A program made the translations under genes and the position numbers. A stretch of 64,000 nt of DNA from assembly GCA_010015805.1 (NCBI GenBank), contig ML978125.1:1364001-1428000 (forward strand), read 5' to 3'. Shown here piece by piece: positions 43,067 to 54,496 of the stretch. The notes beneath the pieces were generated by a model. That model saw only the letters and a list, made by a program, of their open reading frames with translations, was not told the DNA's origin and did not search any database. Numbering within the stretch: position 1 is the stretch's first letter; each line of letters begins with the position of its first letter. This DNA is from Rhizodiscina lignyota. Taxonomy: Eukaryota > Ascomycota > Dothideomycetes > Aulographales > Rhizodiscinaceae.

Positions 43067-44062
43067 AACGAGTTTACGGCTGGAATCGATCTTCATTCAT
43101 TTTACTTGGCATTTGCACTTTCATTTCGCTTCGCTGCTTCAACCGCCATTATCTGCAAATACGAGATTCAGGGGAATATCACGAGAGATATGGTGGAATC
43201 TATCGCTTCACAAAGTACACTTTCAAAAACATGACATTGAGTTTTGATTGCATAATTCTTGCCAGCTTCACAATGTGACCCTTACGGCTCATCAGAGCAT
43301 CTGACATGAATTATTCATCTGCCGAGCCTCACAATGCCAAACTCTTGACCATCCTGTGATATGCAGCAACTTCAGCTTCCTCTTCCGGCGAAGATCGTAA
43401 AGCTCTAACCGATTATCAAAGCATGAACGAAAACACACAACGACCAGATCAAACTCCCCGAAACGATCGCCACGCCAACCCAGAAACGGCAAAAAGGCAG
43501 GAAACAAGTTCAGCAAGACGAAGAAACAAGCAAACGCCAAGAGGTCATGCCACCCTGTCACCACCACATCGCGAGCACAAAGCAAAGCACCCAAGAAATC
43601 TTAAACTCACTAGCTTTGATGGACTGGCCGCGAAAGCGACCATGCTGACAGGGGAGGGGGGCCGGAAGGAACAAAAGGACATCAGAAAAACGCAATGCCA
43701 ATCGTTCTTTGCAGATCCGCATAAGACACACCACCATCGAAAAAGCACGACGCGCTCGAGCAGACCAATGCGAGGGGAAGGCAAGATGCATCATGCAGGA
43801 GTGACATTTCAAATACTTCTCACATGTACGCCCGCGTCGATCGACGCCTCTCAACAACCACCGGCCAAAGCTCACCGGCGACCGGGACCAGGGGTCCAGA
43901 AGAAGAGAAAGCCGCAGCCGCAGAGGAGCTGAAAGAGGCCAGGTGCTCCGGAGCATTCCTCGCATCTTGCGTCGGGAATAGCAGCAGACTTTTCTGCCCC
44001 AGGACCTGAATATTTCACAACCATGTAAGCTAACCGCTGCGTGCATATTTCTCTAGATACCT
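43067..44062. other. Convergent intergenic region
   Basis: About 1 kb between the stops of the bZIP gene and the acidic-tail gene. Both 3' UTRs belong here; ORFs on both strands look like chance ORFs. Confidence 0.4.
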
Positions 44063-45737
44063 CTAGTCCTCGACGCTCTTCCCCGCGTCGTCCCCCTCGC
44101 CTGCCGGCTGGTCTTGCGTGGCCTCCGTGTCGGGCGTGCGCTCCTCATCAGCGCTCCCTGGGGTCTTCTTACCGGGCTCACTTCCGCTCACCGCGTGCCC
44201 TTGCACCTGTGCGCCTCCCGAAGGCGCCGCATCGTTCGCTTTCGCCGCGGGCGACGTGGACGCTGCTGCCGCCGCAAGGGTCGCACGTGGCCCTGTGCTA
44301 TTTTGATCGATGGATCTCGGCTCCTCCTCAGCGCTCTCCTTTGCGGGCGGCGGCAGCGGGCTGGATCCAGCCTCCTCTGCTGGCTTCGCCACGTGACTGT
44401 CCTGCGACTGGCCACTACCTGTTGCTGAATCGGAGGAAGCTTGCGTGGCCTCTGAGCTCGGAGATTTCGCGGCGTCCTTGGCAATGCTCTCGTCGCTTCG
44501 GGCTTCGGAGATCTTTTCCAGGCTTTCTTCGAATTTGGCCTGCGTCTTGGATGAGAGCGATGGTCGTGGCTCCTCTGTCCCGTCCGCTGAAGCTGTGTCG
44601 GTATCTCTCTTGGATGTAGTCAAAGGCTTTGGTACAACTTCCTCATCTTCGTCTTCATCTTCATCTTCATCGTCGTCTTCATCCTCATCTTCTTCGTCTT
44701 CGTTTTCATCTTTATCTTCATCGTCCTCATCATCCTCATCTTCATCCTCTTCCTCAGGAATAGCGCATTGTTGTTCAATCTCCTTGATCTCCGCATCATC
44801 AGCTAGGCTTAGACTGCTTCCTCGATGCTCCCGTGTTGCTGGTTCAAATGCCGGACTCTGAGGAGAGATTACATTCGAGGTAGATGATGCTGATGGCGTC
44901 GATTTCGCAGCCGATGCAGTAGAGGTACTCGACTCGGCAGCGACTTCATTCGAAGACTCGTCCTCTTTCAATGACGCCTTTATAGCATCTACCTCTTTCT
45001 TCTTTCGCTCTTTAGCCTGTGCAGCTGCTTCCGCCCCAATATTACGCATGGCTAGTGGTGCAGGAGCATTCTCTTTCTTCGGCGCCTCTGTCGCCGTTGC
45101 AGAGGATTGCTTCTTCACTGCAGGAGAGGGGGATGCAGGCGCAGCGGCAGCTTTGGACGAAGACGCGCCAGCGGCGGGTGACGCGGTTTTTGATGGCGGG
45201 TTAGAATACGGCCCTGCCATCTTGGCCGGCGTCGTGGTAATAGATTTTTCGCCTGGCGGCGGGAGTTCGCCAACCACATCTTTGAGCTCTCCAAATTCGT
45301 TCCATTCTTCAACTTCCGCTAGGTCCTGTGATTGAGGCACTTTAGTTAGACATTGAACACCAGAAAAAAGCCTCCGTTCGCCCATGCCGTTCCACGCCGT
45401 GCTATGCCGAACTACTATAGCTTATCTCTCTTGCACGCGGCAATGGCACCCAGTGTTTTTCACCTCCAAGTATAAAAGATACCGAACATCCACCTACCCC
45501 AAGAATCTCGCCCTCCTTCACTAGCAACGGCAATTTCTTGCCTTTTCCCCTCCTCCCGAAAAGCTTCCTCGCGCTCTCATTTGTCGCAGTATCAATGTAT
45601 GTGAAGTGCAGCCTATTTGCCCTCAGGATTGTCTCGATGCGAGACGTTGCAGTGATAATATGCGAGGAGCCTGCCGTGAGCGAGGTAAACACGTAGAGAG
45701 TCTTGTCGGTCTCCCATTCAGCGAGGGCATGCGACAT
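44063..45737 (-). CDS. SH3BGR/glutaredoxin-like protein with long acidic tail (500 aa)
   Basis: Exons 45498-45737 and 44063-45325, intron 45326-45497 (172 nt, GTAGGT...TCACAG, phase 0). The start is the ATG at 45737. Residues about 12-100 form a thioredoxin-like domain of the SH3BGR type: TLYVFTSLTAGSSHI, FTYIDTATNESARKLF, KLPLLVKEGEILG and DLAEVEEWNEFGELKD. There is no CxxC active site, which fits SH3BGR-like rather than true glutaredoxin. The rest is low complexity: Ala/Ser/Pro/Lys-rich, then a run of about 39 almost purely Asp/Glu residues (bases about 44637-44757), then Ser/Thr/Glu/Pro-rich. The animal family likewise ends in Glu-rich tails. Function unknown. Confidence 0.7.
44637..44757 (-). 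repeat. Acidic microsatellite-like codon tract (Asp/Glu)
   Basis: On the plus strand it appears as iterated TCTTCA/TCATCT units; on the coding strand as GAT/GAA/GAG/GAC codons. It is prone to length variation in multiples of three. Confidence 0.7.
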
Positions 45738-46573
45738 GTTGGCGGTCTGCGGGGCGGTGAGGATCGGACGAGGATGTAAACTGGACACGCAGGTTTGGGA
45801 GACGAGAAGAGGGCGTGTTATAGTCCTAAAGAGCTTTATGGAGCTGCTGGAATGAGGGTAGCTGAATGAGAGTGGTATTAGTAGACGTTGACGAATTGTT
45901 AGTATCCAGGTGTGTGCGCTTTCAAGCTTTGTTGGGTGCCATTCAAGCTCCAGCGGAATCTCCGCGATGACGCACTATCAGTTTCGGCCCGGCCGCGCTG
46001 CAGCTCGAGCTCCCCTGCAGATATCCGCGGCAGGCTGCTTATACTGTCGAGATGCCCTCTGCACCGACTGCCGGATGGTCGTGGCGGGCATGGAAAGGCA
46101 ATGCTGCCAGCAAATGGGTCTCAATAGCAACCCGTTCCATACTCACCGTTTGCGTTGCCATATATCAGGATCACCAGAAATTGGCAGTACATTCAAGTTT
46201 CATAGATACCGATGACTAGAGAGCTTCAAGCTAATCCGAATCCGGATCATAGTCATTTCAAATCACATGATATTGGCCTAAATTGTCCTAGCGATCGCCC
46301 AAGCTCAGTTGGAGGCGACTTTATTCCAACTACCCATCAGGAAGGGTATGTAAACGTGACTTTAGACATCCATGGCATTAATCGTCTTCATCTGAGCATA
46401 TATGCTCATTCGCTGATGTGATATAAAGACCTTGAGGAGAGCGCAGGCCAGGGTCCATTGCCCCACCGAGATGCGTTTGGAATTTGGGACATCTTTTCTT
46501 GCTGTACTTTTTGGAGTGAAAATTCAACTCCTCCAGGAACTTCAAGCAGACTAGCCTTAAAGATCCTTGATAT
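45738..46573. other. Intergenic
   Basis: About 840 bp between two minus-strand genes; no gene supported. Confidence 0.4.
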
Positions 46574-48061
46574 TCAGTAGTATGACGATGTACTTGCTGA
46601 ATATTGGTCTTTCGTCCCCGGGAAAGCACCTACAGGTTCCGATTGGGACTCTTCAGCATCGCTATCGTCATCCACGGTTTGGTATGCAATATCGTTGGGG
46701 TCTGGGGGCGCTCGCATTTGAGCTATGATATCCTCGTCTAGTGTCGGTGCTTGGTATGGCTTCGGCGTGTGATACTCCCTTCCTGACGGCATGTTCGCCA
46801 CTAGAGGTTCATATTGCGGAATCAGTTGCACATTTACCTGTAACCACTTAGCATGTCCGCTATTCATGAGAGTATGTGATATACAAACCGTATCGTTCTC
46901 CTTAACCCACTTCTTCTCAAGCATCTCGATCACTCTCCCCTCTTCGAATCGGCCAGCATCACCGCCCCATTCCCCGCCCTTCTCAATCCTCTTATCTTCT
47001 CTCTTCTCTGCCCAGTCCTTCTTCAGCTTTGAAAATGCGCCAAACTTCCTCTTGTCTTCATCACTTCCTCCCGTAAAACCCAACTCCTTCTTCGCACCTC
47101 TTAACCACGCGATACCTTCGCCTGTCTTGCCCTCCAACTCTGTATCAATGCCAAAGAACCGACAAGCCTTCGCTTTTGCCGTCCTCTTCAAGTCATCGCA
47201 GTATTCGAGTAAGTCCGCATCCACTTTTGTACCTCCACCATTCCCCAACATCCCTTGCGCCCGTGAAGCATGCTCCGCCGCCGCCAGGCATAGCCTCGCG
47301 AACAAATGCGCCCGTACTTTCGGGATATCTGGGTTCTTGAACATCCAATCCTTGCTCTCCTTGTTCCGCTGCTCGCTCACTACCGCCGGGTATGGGTCGT
47401 CTTTCAACACGGTTATCAGCGTCGCCTCCGCAAGCGTCATGCTCGCCAGCCCGCTTAGCACAGCTTGTGATATATCTGGCACAGACGCCGGAGGTTGATT
47501 GTGTTGGGATCGCGCAACAAGATACGTAAATACGCTGTTGGCCGCAATAAGGTTCTTCATCGCGCCTGCAATCGCGCCCGCCCGCTGCTCCGTCGACGTG
47601 CTTGATGCATTCTGCAAGGCCAGTGTATGCAATTGCGCCCTCGCAAGCAGACAATATGTATACCCCAGCGTACTCAAAACGAAGAATACCTCGCTATCCA
47701 GGCTCTTCAGCTTGACGCGCGGCGACTCGCGCCCTGGCGTCGTAGCGCTGAGCACTACGCGCCATTCTACCTGCAGCTCTTTCACCAGCACCACATCAAT
47801 TTCTTCTCCAGCCACAGGGATGCCGCTGACGCCTGCATCAAGCGCGAATAGGTATGGTATGTAGTCGTTTAGCGCAGCGAGGATGGATGGGAGGTTCGAG
47901 GCGCGCGAGGAGGAGGGGAGGCGTTTATGCGATTTGAGGGCGCTGCGGAGGACGGCGCGGCGGGATGTTGCTGTCAATGGGAGAGAGGGATGAGTCGAAG
48001 AGGAAAAGAAGTCGGGGAAGGATATTGAAGAGGTTGTAGGAAGCGTGAAAGGGAATGGCAT
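46574..48061 (-). CDS. palC: pH-response regulator PalC (BRO1 domain, 478 aa)
   Basis: Exons 46889-48061 and 46574-46837. The intron 46838-46888 is 51 nt, stop-free and in frame, but has a TGCTAA-like branch site, and its removal gives the family sequence KENDTVNVQLIP. The N-terminus MPFPFTLPTTSSISFPDFFSS and the block RRAVLRSALKSHKRLP are characteristic of PalC. The BRO1 domain covers about residues 1-400 (SLDSEVFFVLSTLGYTYCLLARAQLH, WMFKNPDIPKVRAHLF). The C-terminus is acidic and Pro-rich. PalC links the membrane pH-sensing complex to ESCRT-III (Vps32), leading to PacC processing at alkaline pH. Confidence 0.88.
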   Translation of the reverse strand: MPFPFTLPTTSSISFPDFFSSSTHPSLPLTATSRRAVLRSALKSHKRLPSSSRASNLPSILAALNDYIPYLFALDAGVSGIPVAGEEIDVVLVKELQVEWRVVLSATTPGRESPRVKLKSLDSEVFFVLSTLGYTYCLLARAQLHTLALQNASSTSTEQRAGAIAGAMKNLIAANSVFTYLVARSQHNQPPASVPDISQAVLSGLASMTLAEATLITVLKDDPYPAVVSEQRNKESKDWMFKNPDIPKVRAHLFARLCLAAAEHASRAQGMLGNGGGTKVDADLLEYCDDLKRTAKAKACRFFGIDTELEGKTGEGIAWLRGAKKELGFTGGSDEDKRKFGAFSKLKKDWAEKREDKRIEKGGEWGGDAGRFEEGRVIEMLEKKWVKENDTVCISHTLMNSGHAKWLQVNVQLIPQYEPLVANMPSGREYHTPKPYQAPTLDEDIIAQMRAPPDPNDIAYQTVDDDSDAEESQSEPVGAFPGTKDQYSASTSSYY

Positions 48062-48949
48062 GGTGAGGTAGCTTTAGTTAGCTTTAGAGGAGACAAGGTA
48101 CGGCTACACCGAGGAGAGGAGTGGGATGGAGTGGGGTCAAGACTTCTTAATGTTGTGGAACCGCAGATCTTGGTTTCTTGGTATTTTGCATGATAAATTA
48201 TCGAATTGAAGGATCGGTTTCCAGCCGAGACGGCTTTCCCTAGGATATGTGAAACGACGCATCGCTCTTTGTGATGTAGACTACGATAACTATCGTAAGA
48301 CCTCAACCAATGCGCTGAGATTGCTCCAGTCGAGCAATATCAGTAACGCATTGAAGAGGAATGGTGAATCAAAATTAAAAATAACTCAAGCCAATTGGAC
48401 CAATAAGTCGCTAATAGTAGCTTATGCGCTGAAGAATCCCAAGTTGGCTGAGCCTTCAATTTTGCGAGGTCGACTGAAATCTACTCCCCATGCCATGCTG
48501 AAATGATTCAGAGCTATGGATGGTCTTGTGGCCTTACGGGCAACCCGCTATCTCTAAAGTCAACTCCTTTCCCCTAATAGGCGGCGAAGCTCGGTAGTTT
48601 TGGCATTCACTGAATACCTTTAATCTGGATCCTCTGCGATCGCTGGACAAGGCTTTCCTTAATGATTTGCAATTCGGCATCACAGTGCTCTGGTATAAGT
48701 TCAAACTACTAAAGGAACGAAACTGTAAGATCAAAATCATGCTGATAGTTTTGTTTAACTATGTGGAGCCTTCTGATACTTTAACTCCCAGTCGTCGCCA
48801 GGACTTAATCATCAGTAACAAATGACTTCATTCGAAGTGTTCCGGTACTTTCAAGAAGCCTTTCCATTCTCCAAAAAGCGTCCCTGGCACCCAAAGTGCG
48901 CATCTTCCGTCTGATGCTGATTGACGGATAAAGATCTCCACCCTGTATA
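48062..48949. other. Intergenic
   Basis: About 890 bp upstream of PalC and downstream of the F-box-like gene; AT-rich, no gene recognised. Confidence 0.4.
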
Positions 48950-49861
48950 TCAATGGCAAGGGCGGCCACATTCCCACCAGATGGTTTGCGGCTTTCCAGA
49001 CACCCAAAGTCCCTTCTTGAAGTCACCAACCCGCTTCGGAGTCGCCTCCATTTCCAGCTCGTAATAGCCCTGGCCAGTGGGAAGTTCATGATTGACGTAT
49101 GCGCTTCTCAGCCTTGCCCGTGTATTCTCTGTGTGCACTTGACGAATGAAATCGACGAGTAACATTCCATTCCAGTGTCCGTTGCGCGCGTAATTGCTGG
49201 TCTTTACGAGCTCGCGAAACATCCTGCGAACAACTGCTTCAAGTTTGCTGCAGTCGTACGTGAAGCGTGCGTGGAGTTTTCCAGCGGCGAAAAAGAGATT
49301 GGCGTAGATGCTGCTTCGTCCTGGCCAGTCCCTGCTGCTGAAGACAATACCGAACCTCACTTCCGTAAGATTCCCAAGGAGTGTCTCCCCCATCTTATCG
49401 AGCCAGCCGAACAAGTCATCTTTCTGCTTCTTCGTCCAGGAATCGAAGATTACGAACGGGACCTCCACATCGCATCGTAGAAAACTCTTTTGGATCCACA
49501 TTGGCAGCATTTCGTAGCGGAAGATGCGAGACACTCTCGCAAGAGCTGGCTGCTCGACTTTGCGAATATTTCCGCAACGCGGAGTCTCCTTTTTGCATGC
49601 CTCATTGAGTTGGTCGAGTTTGGCGAAATCGCTAACCGCAACCTTGATGCTTTTCAAGAATTCCCAAAGGTCGATCTCAGCGGACGAGCGAAGGTAGTAT
49701 TCGTAGATTTTTAGCCGGAGCTCTGCTGGAACCTTGAGGAGGCCTTTTGGTGACTCGGTGGAGGACGTGTTTTTTGGATGGTGGGATTTCTCGGAGGCTG
49801 GTTTCGTTGTCGGTATGGTCGAATTCATCGCCGTCGCTTTCTTCGCGGTTTTCCTTGCCAT
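48950..49861 (-). CDS. Hypothetical protein with F-box-like/2EXR-type N-terminus (303 aa)
   Basis: Single exon from the ATG at 49861. A basic Ser/Thr-rich leader (MARKTAKKATAM) is followed by GLLKVPAELRLKIYEYYL. This is the 'ELRxKIYEY' motif common at the start of many expanded fungal families related to F-box or 2EXR proteins. Then comes ALARVSRIFRYEMLPMWI (the usual second motif of these families). The rest has no further known domain. Function cannot be assigned. The unrelated true F-box gene at 7.3 kb does not share its C-terminal sequence. Confidence 0.65.
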   Translation of the reverse strand: MARKTAKKATAMNSTIPTTKPASEKSHHPKNTSSTESPKGLLKVPAELRLKIYEYYLRSSAEIDLWEFLKSIKVAVSDFAKLDQLNEACKKETPRCGNIRKVEQPALARVSRIFRYEMLPMWIQKSFLRCDVEVPFVIFDSWTKKQKDDLFGWLDKMGETLLGNLTEVRFGIVFSSRDWPGRSSIYANLFFAAGKLHARFTYDCSKLEAVVRRMFRELVKTSNYARNGHWNGMLLVDFIRQVHTENTRARLRSAYVNHELPTGQGYYELEMEATPKRVGDFKKGLWVSGKPQTIWWECGRPCH

Positions 49862-51659
49862 GGCGAAGACTGACTAGAGCGATTGAAGCATAGCCAGAAG
49901 GGCGCTCGTTGGAGAAGGCCAGAGTTGGTGTGTAACATGAAGATCGAAGGAGTTGGAGGTCTGAAGAGTGCTTAAAGGAATATGGGGGGTTGGGCGCCTG
50001 CGCCACGAGTCACCGGAGCTAGCCGATGGCTCACTTACCATGCGTGAATAGCAAGTGAAGATCTTGAAGACAATGGAAACTGAGTTAAGCCGCTTTCAGC
50101 ATATTGACGAAATTGCCGCAAGGGCCCGTGTTCGATCCGAATTGTGCAAACAAAAGGCTTCACTGATGGTGCCAAGAAGCCTTTTGCATCACTTAGGTCC
50201 GACGCTTTCTTCAACCCTCTCGTCCGAATCGTAAGCCGCCGATCTTCGGTCATAGGTCGCCTTTAGTGCGAATTCATGATGGGGCTGAGATTTTCCCCCG
50301 GGACTTAACACTAATGGTGTAATAACCACATCCTTATATAGCTTCCGAATGATCTGGATTAGGATATCACCACCACTCCTGGATAGGGCCCTCCTTTGCA
50401 GACGGCTGCCTTCACGACACCTCAGAACTTTTCATGAGGGCTGATTCGTGGCCGTCTCGATTCGACTTGAAACCCTCGCTCATTCTCGAGGCGTCGACAT
50501 TAAACTCGGCCCACATTAGCCTGGCCGGACCTACAGTGGGAGAATTTAACCAATAACAAATAGTCGCTCGGCGCACCCAACCAAGAATGGGCTCTTCTAG
50601 CAGTTAAGCCAACGCGCGGCCTTCTTTCTATTCCTCACTGTCAATCCAGTCTCTTCAATAGTAATCGTGAGACACAACGTCCTTGTCCGGAGCCAAAAGG
50701 GTAAAAATTCGCACCGGAATGTTCGACGGACTGTCGCCACTGGTAGCTGTGGATATAAGTAGAAAAATAAAGGATTATCATGGAATCTTGCATAACGCCC
50801 CTAGATCTCATGTCAAAGATTCTCTGGAAGGTCGAGCAGTGCCCTTGACGAGCGAGTGATCTGGTCGTCTGTCGTTTGACGTTGGCCAGACATCTCTAGG
50901 GAGCACAATGCCGACGGCCAGGGACGTATTCTGCTATATGGCAGAGATCTCATCAAGCCCTGCCGATTCTATTTGTTCAAAGTTCGTACAACCAGATAAT
51001 TGCAGAGCAGTTCAGCCTCGAGCTACCTAAGAACCATTTTGGAGGTCGTTGAGCTGGATACAGGGGGTGAAGTGGTCCATCGGATGATGCCGCACATTCC
51101 GGGTTAACGATCCGGATCCTGTGGCTGAAGCTTTGCACGGATCATCTCCGATATTTTAAGAAACCGTTGTAGATCTTCTCTTTATCAAAGTTTTCACTAA
51201 TTGGTTTAAGGAATCCCAAAGATTCTTAAGTAGTTGTTTCGAAGACTGGGCTATGCTGACGTCCGCGCTTGCTGTCATCCAACTGTGACAGAGTAGACCA
51301 GGGCGATTCCGCGGATCCACGACTATTCTCAGTATGAAACCAACTCATCGAGGCTGAATGAAGAAGCGTGGGGTCAGTCATTCGACGCACATTCCGCGAC
51401 AGAGATGGGCCACTGGCGGCGGCTCGCTGCAGCTTGCCAGCCACTGCCTCAGATATGGAATCGCGCTGGACGTGGCCAGGGGCGGAGCATGCCCAATACT
51501 GGTAATGCCCAGCCATAACGTCAGAAAATGCGAGTCGCGCGTCTAGTTTGCTCGTATCCCTATAAAAGATTAAGTATCTACGAAATCGAGGAAACGTCAA
51601 ATTCTCGTATTCATCCAGCCTTCCTTTGAGACTCTCGAGCAACTACTTGTATTTCCACG
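49862..51659. other. Long gene-poor region
   Basis: About 1.8 kb without a supported gene. A 138-codon minus-strand ORF (51226-51642) overlaps the promoter of the LURP-like gene and shows no motif. A TATAAAAG box is at 51561. Confidence 0.4.
51561..51568 (+). promoter_or_regulatory. TATA box of the LURP-one-like gene
   Basis: TATAAAAG 99 bp upstream of the ATG at 51660 is a near-ideal TATA box by sequence and distance, suggesting inducible expression. Confidence 0.5.
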
Positions 51660-52307
51660 ATGGCTCTTCAACCACGCAGGTCAGCGCTTGGCATCTTTCC
51701 TCAATTCATCGCGCAGCATAACGAAGAGCTCGTACTAAAGGAGAAGCTCTTCTCACTGTCTGGAGACTCCTTCAGTATCACCACTGTCGATGGCCGAGAG
51801 ATTGTTAGAGTTAAGGGCGAGGCATTCTCCCTGTCCGGCCGAAAACATATTATGGATCTTCAGGACAACACTGTCTTTGATATTCGCAAGGAGCACTTCA
51901 CAATACACACCACGTACTACATCCAGAATGCACAAGAGGAGAAGTTGATGGAGATCAAGAGCAGATTCAGCAGTACGTGACTCCTCGGTCCACCTCTTCT
52001 TGGAGACATGCTCATAGCAATACCAGTCGCGGGTTCCAAAGCAACCATCACATTCAACAACGCACTTGACGGCGGCAGACCAGTTGAACTGACCATGAAG
52101 GGCGATTTCTTCGCCAGACATGCGGACATCATCGAGGAGGGCTCTGGCGAGCCGATAGCACAGATACGCCGCAAGGGGTTGAATGCAAGGAACTTGATCG
52201 GAGGCCAGCAGACGTACATCGTTGCTGTTGCGGCGGGGGTTGATCTTTCCTTGGTTGTCGCGATGTGCGTTTGCTTTGACGAGAAGAACAACGAATCTGA
52301 GAGTTAG
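51660..52307 (+). CDS. LURP-one-related/tubby-C-like protein (about 200 aa)
   Basis: Exon 1 is 51660-51972 and exon 2 starts at 52018 or 52027 and ends 52307. The two acceptors (CATAG and CCAG) are 9 nt apart, in the same phase, and differ by three residues. The N-terminus VLKEKLFSLSGDSFSITTVDG, then VKGEAFSLSGRKHIMDLQDN and IRKEHFTIHTTYYIQN, fits the LOR (DUF567) beta-barrel related to phospholipid scramblase and Tubby C-termini. The second half closes the barrel: GSKATITFNNA, LTMKGDFF, YIVAVAAGVDLSLVVAMCVCFDE. Function in fungi is unknown; membrane-lipid or nucleic-acid binding has been suggested for the fold. Confidence 0.78.
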
Positions 52308-53247
52308 GGTTAATAGAGGGAAGACGTTTGCGGCGCTCAGGTTCACGATCCGGTTGTACGAGCACGATATCCTTAGAATTCGGTTTTGGCTTCCAAGCGA
52401 TATTTCGGGTCAGGTTGTGATGGAATGGAAAGATTGGAAGCGGACAGATGCAACCATATGAAGAACTTCTATGTGCCCCCGCTTTTATTTTTATGACGTA
52501 AAGCCCTTTTTGGAAGAAATTGGTCTATAGAGGAGAGTGAGGGTCAAACAAGAGCCTAAAGGTCGCGTGATGCTACATTTACAAGAACTGAAGTTTTGTG
52601 ACTCCCCGAGTTGGCATCCGAGGGCTCCCGTTGACAATACAGCTCTCCTTGCTCACGCCATGGGTAGACTGGATCGAAGAAAGTGACGAAATAGATCATG
52701 AAGTTCTAGGCTCAGGGCTAAATAATACTGCTGCTCTGCTGACAACAGAATCGGCACTTCGGTGGTTGGATCAAGCCGTTCGCGTCCTCCGAGACCATCA
52801 GTAGCAGTAGTCGTTACGACACAAAGTTGTCGCATGTCAGCAATCATGCCCTAGCCAGGCCAGTCCATGGTCATAGAGGCCTCTTCGAAAGAAAGACCCC
52901 TAAGTGGGACAAGTGAAATATAGACGCGGGATGCGCTTCGTAAGATATACATCTCGACCATTCCGCTCTTGGCAGCGGAGCTGACGGCCTGCATGAGAGA
53001 TCAGCTCCTTCAACAAACAAAACTCCAAAATCGGGAACAAGGTAGCTCAAACTCCGACTTCAAGGCCTCCAAAGTGTGTATATCAATTGAAACGCTGCAT
53101 TTTCGACTCTGACAGACCTTCTTCCTCAATTACAGCATTTCGGTCTGCTCAATACCTGAAGTTTCTTTGCTGCGAATAACATTTTGTGAACCAAAGTCCA
53201 ATATTGAAAGCCCAAAAGCATCTTCTCATTCAAGCTGAGCAGAGACA
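52308..53247. other. Intergenic
   Basis: About 940 bp between two plus-strand genes; no ATG-initiated ORF with recognisable content. Confidence 0.4.
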
Positions 53248-53824
53248 ATGTCGTCCTCCATTGCTCATGTTCCGTCCGTCGACGTCAGCTACGTCCCGCT
53301 CAAGGCTGGCGAGGAGCTCAGCCTCGGAAAAATCAAGCTTCGCGTGATTGAAGATGGCTCGAACACTAGTACGTCTCGTTGATAGGACCATTTCAACTAC
53401 TTCCATATACTGACGCTCTAAAGATGACCGCATCGGCATCGCGGAGTTTATTCTCCCGCCCCAGACTCCAGGCCCACCAATGCATTGGCACGAGATGCAC
53501 GACGAATGCTTCTATACCTCAAAGGGTACGGTGCGCTATCACAGGCCTGGCAAGCCTGATGTCGACGCAAAGGAAGGCGAGTGGACTGTCATCGGCGTGA
53601 GGGCGCCTCACACCTTTTCCAACCCGTTCGACGAGGAAGCCAAGTTCATCAACACGTACACGCCCGCGTACTACATCAATTACTTCCGTATGCTTGCGAA
53701 GATGATTAGCGACGGCGAGAACATGACCCCGGAGAAGAACATCCAGGCCATGGCGCACTTTGCGACGCTGCCGGTGCCCAAGGAGTATCTGGAGAAGGCG
53801 CTGAACGAGAACATTTCGAAGTAA
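53248..53824 (+). CDS. Cupin-domain protein (173 aa)
   Basis: Exons 53248-53368 and 53424-53824, intron 53369-53423 (GTACGT, TACTGACG branch, AAAG acceptor). Cupin motif 1 is complete: PPMHWHEMHDECFYTSKG (HxH...E...G metal ligands). Motif 2 is GVRAPHTFSNPF (P...H...N). The C-terminal third is helical (INYFRMLAKMISDGENM and EYLEKALNENISK). A single-domain cytosolic cupin of this size is usually a small-molecule dioxygenase, isomerase or quercetinase-like enzyme; the substrate is not deducible. No signal peptide. Confidence 0.82.
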
Positions 53825-54049
53825 ACGCCGAACTTCACGGACGCCATTGCGGTGTTTGGTCTTGCGAAAGACCTGACGGGGCTTAACTGAACTGTATCTG
53901 CTCTGATAATGCTTCCTATCGCTATTTGATACGTAAATAACGAATGCTAAATGATTGGAACGTGGTCGAATGAACTATGAATGTCTCTGAGCCTTTACTC
54001 CACTCTCAACTTGCCCGATTCAAAGCCATCGTGGCGCTCAATTTGGAAA

Positions 54050-54496
54050 TTAAGCAATAGGAATGCTGCAGCACAAGTCGTAATGTTCGAAGGAGCTTGA
54101 GGAGTCTTCGTCCAGCTGTGTGTCCTCCACAATTACGTTATAGAATATACACTCAGTATACCCCGCATCATATGCGAACGACTTGCATGCCGAGTTGTGC
54201 AGACATGCGTCGTAGCATGCTGAAACAGATGAGCCGCTCGCTTGATAGACGGTTTCGATGTAGTCGGCCTTCGTACGCGTTAGCAAAATCTTAACGGAGA
54301 TCTGAGGAGAGCGCCAATCGCACAGTTGCACTTGTGTAGCCGCTGCGGTTGCATAGTGGAAAGCTATCGAGGACTGTGATTGTTAGGTAAAGAAGCGGCC
54401 TTATCTCTTGAAATCCTTACTTTCACCTTGTACCCCAGAGAGCAGCAGCGCAACAGCTGGGAGTAGCTTGACAAGTTGCATCATTGTCGGTGCCAT
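54050..54496 (-). CDS. Small secreted PAN/apple-like protein (128 aa)
   Basis: Proposed exons 54434-54496 and 54050-54373, intron 54374-54433 (60 nt; GTACAA donor, CCTAAC branch, CACAG acceptor, phase 0). Exon 1 is a signal peptide (MAPTMMQLVKLLPAVALLLSG). The mature part has cysteines in an apple/PAN-like pattern: SACYDACLHNSACKSFAYD, then GYTECIFYN and a terminal DLCCS. PAN domains bind carbohydrate or protein ligands. A GTGAAA donor 8 nt further on would shift the frame, so the GTACAA donor is chosen although not canonical. Family call moderate. Confidence 0.5.

Noticed and set aside
43423-43932. 169-codon basic ORF between convergent genes
   Set aside because: Very Arg/Lys/His/Gln-rich with no domain; the region fits two 3' UTRs better.
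50101-50160. GTTCGATCC resembling a tRNA T-loop
   Set aside because: No acceptor stem, D-arm or anticodon arm can be folded around it by eye.
51226-51642. 138-codon minus-strand ORF overlapping a TATA box
   Set aside because: Lies across the promoter and leader of the LURP-one-like gene and shows no family features.
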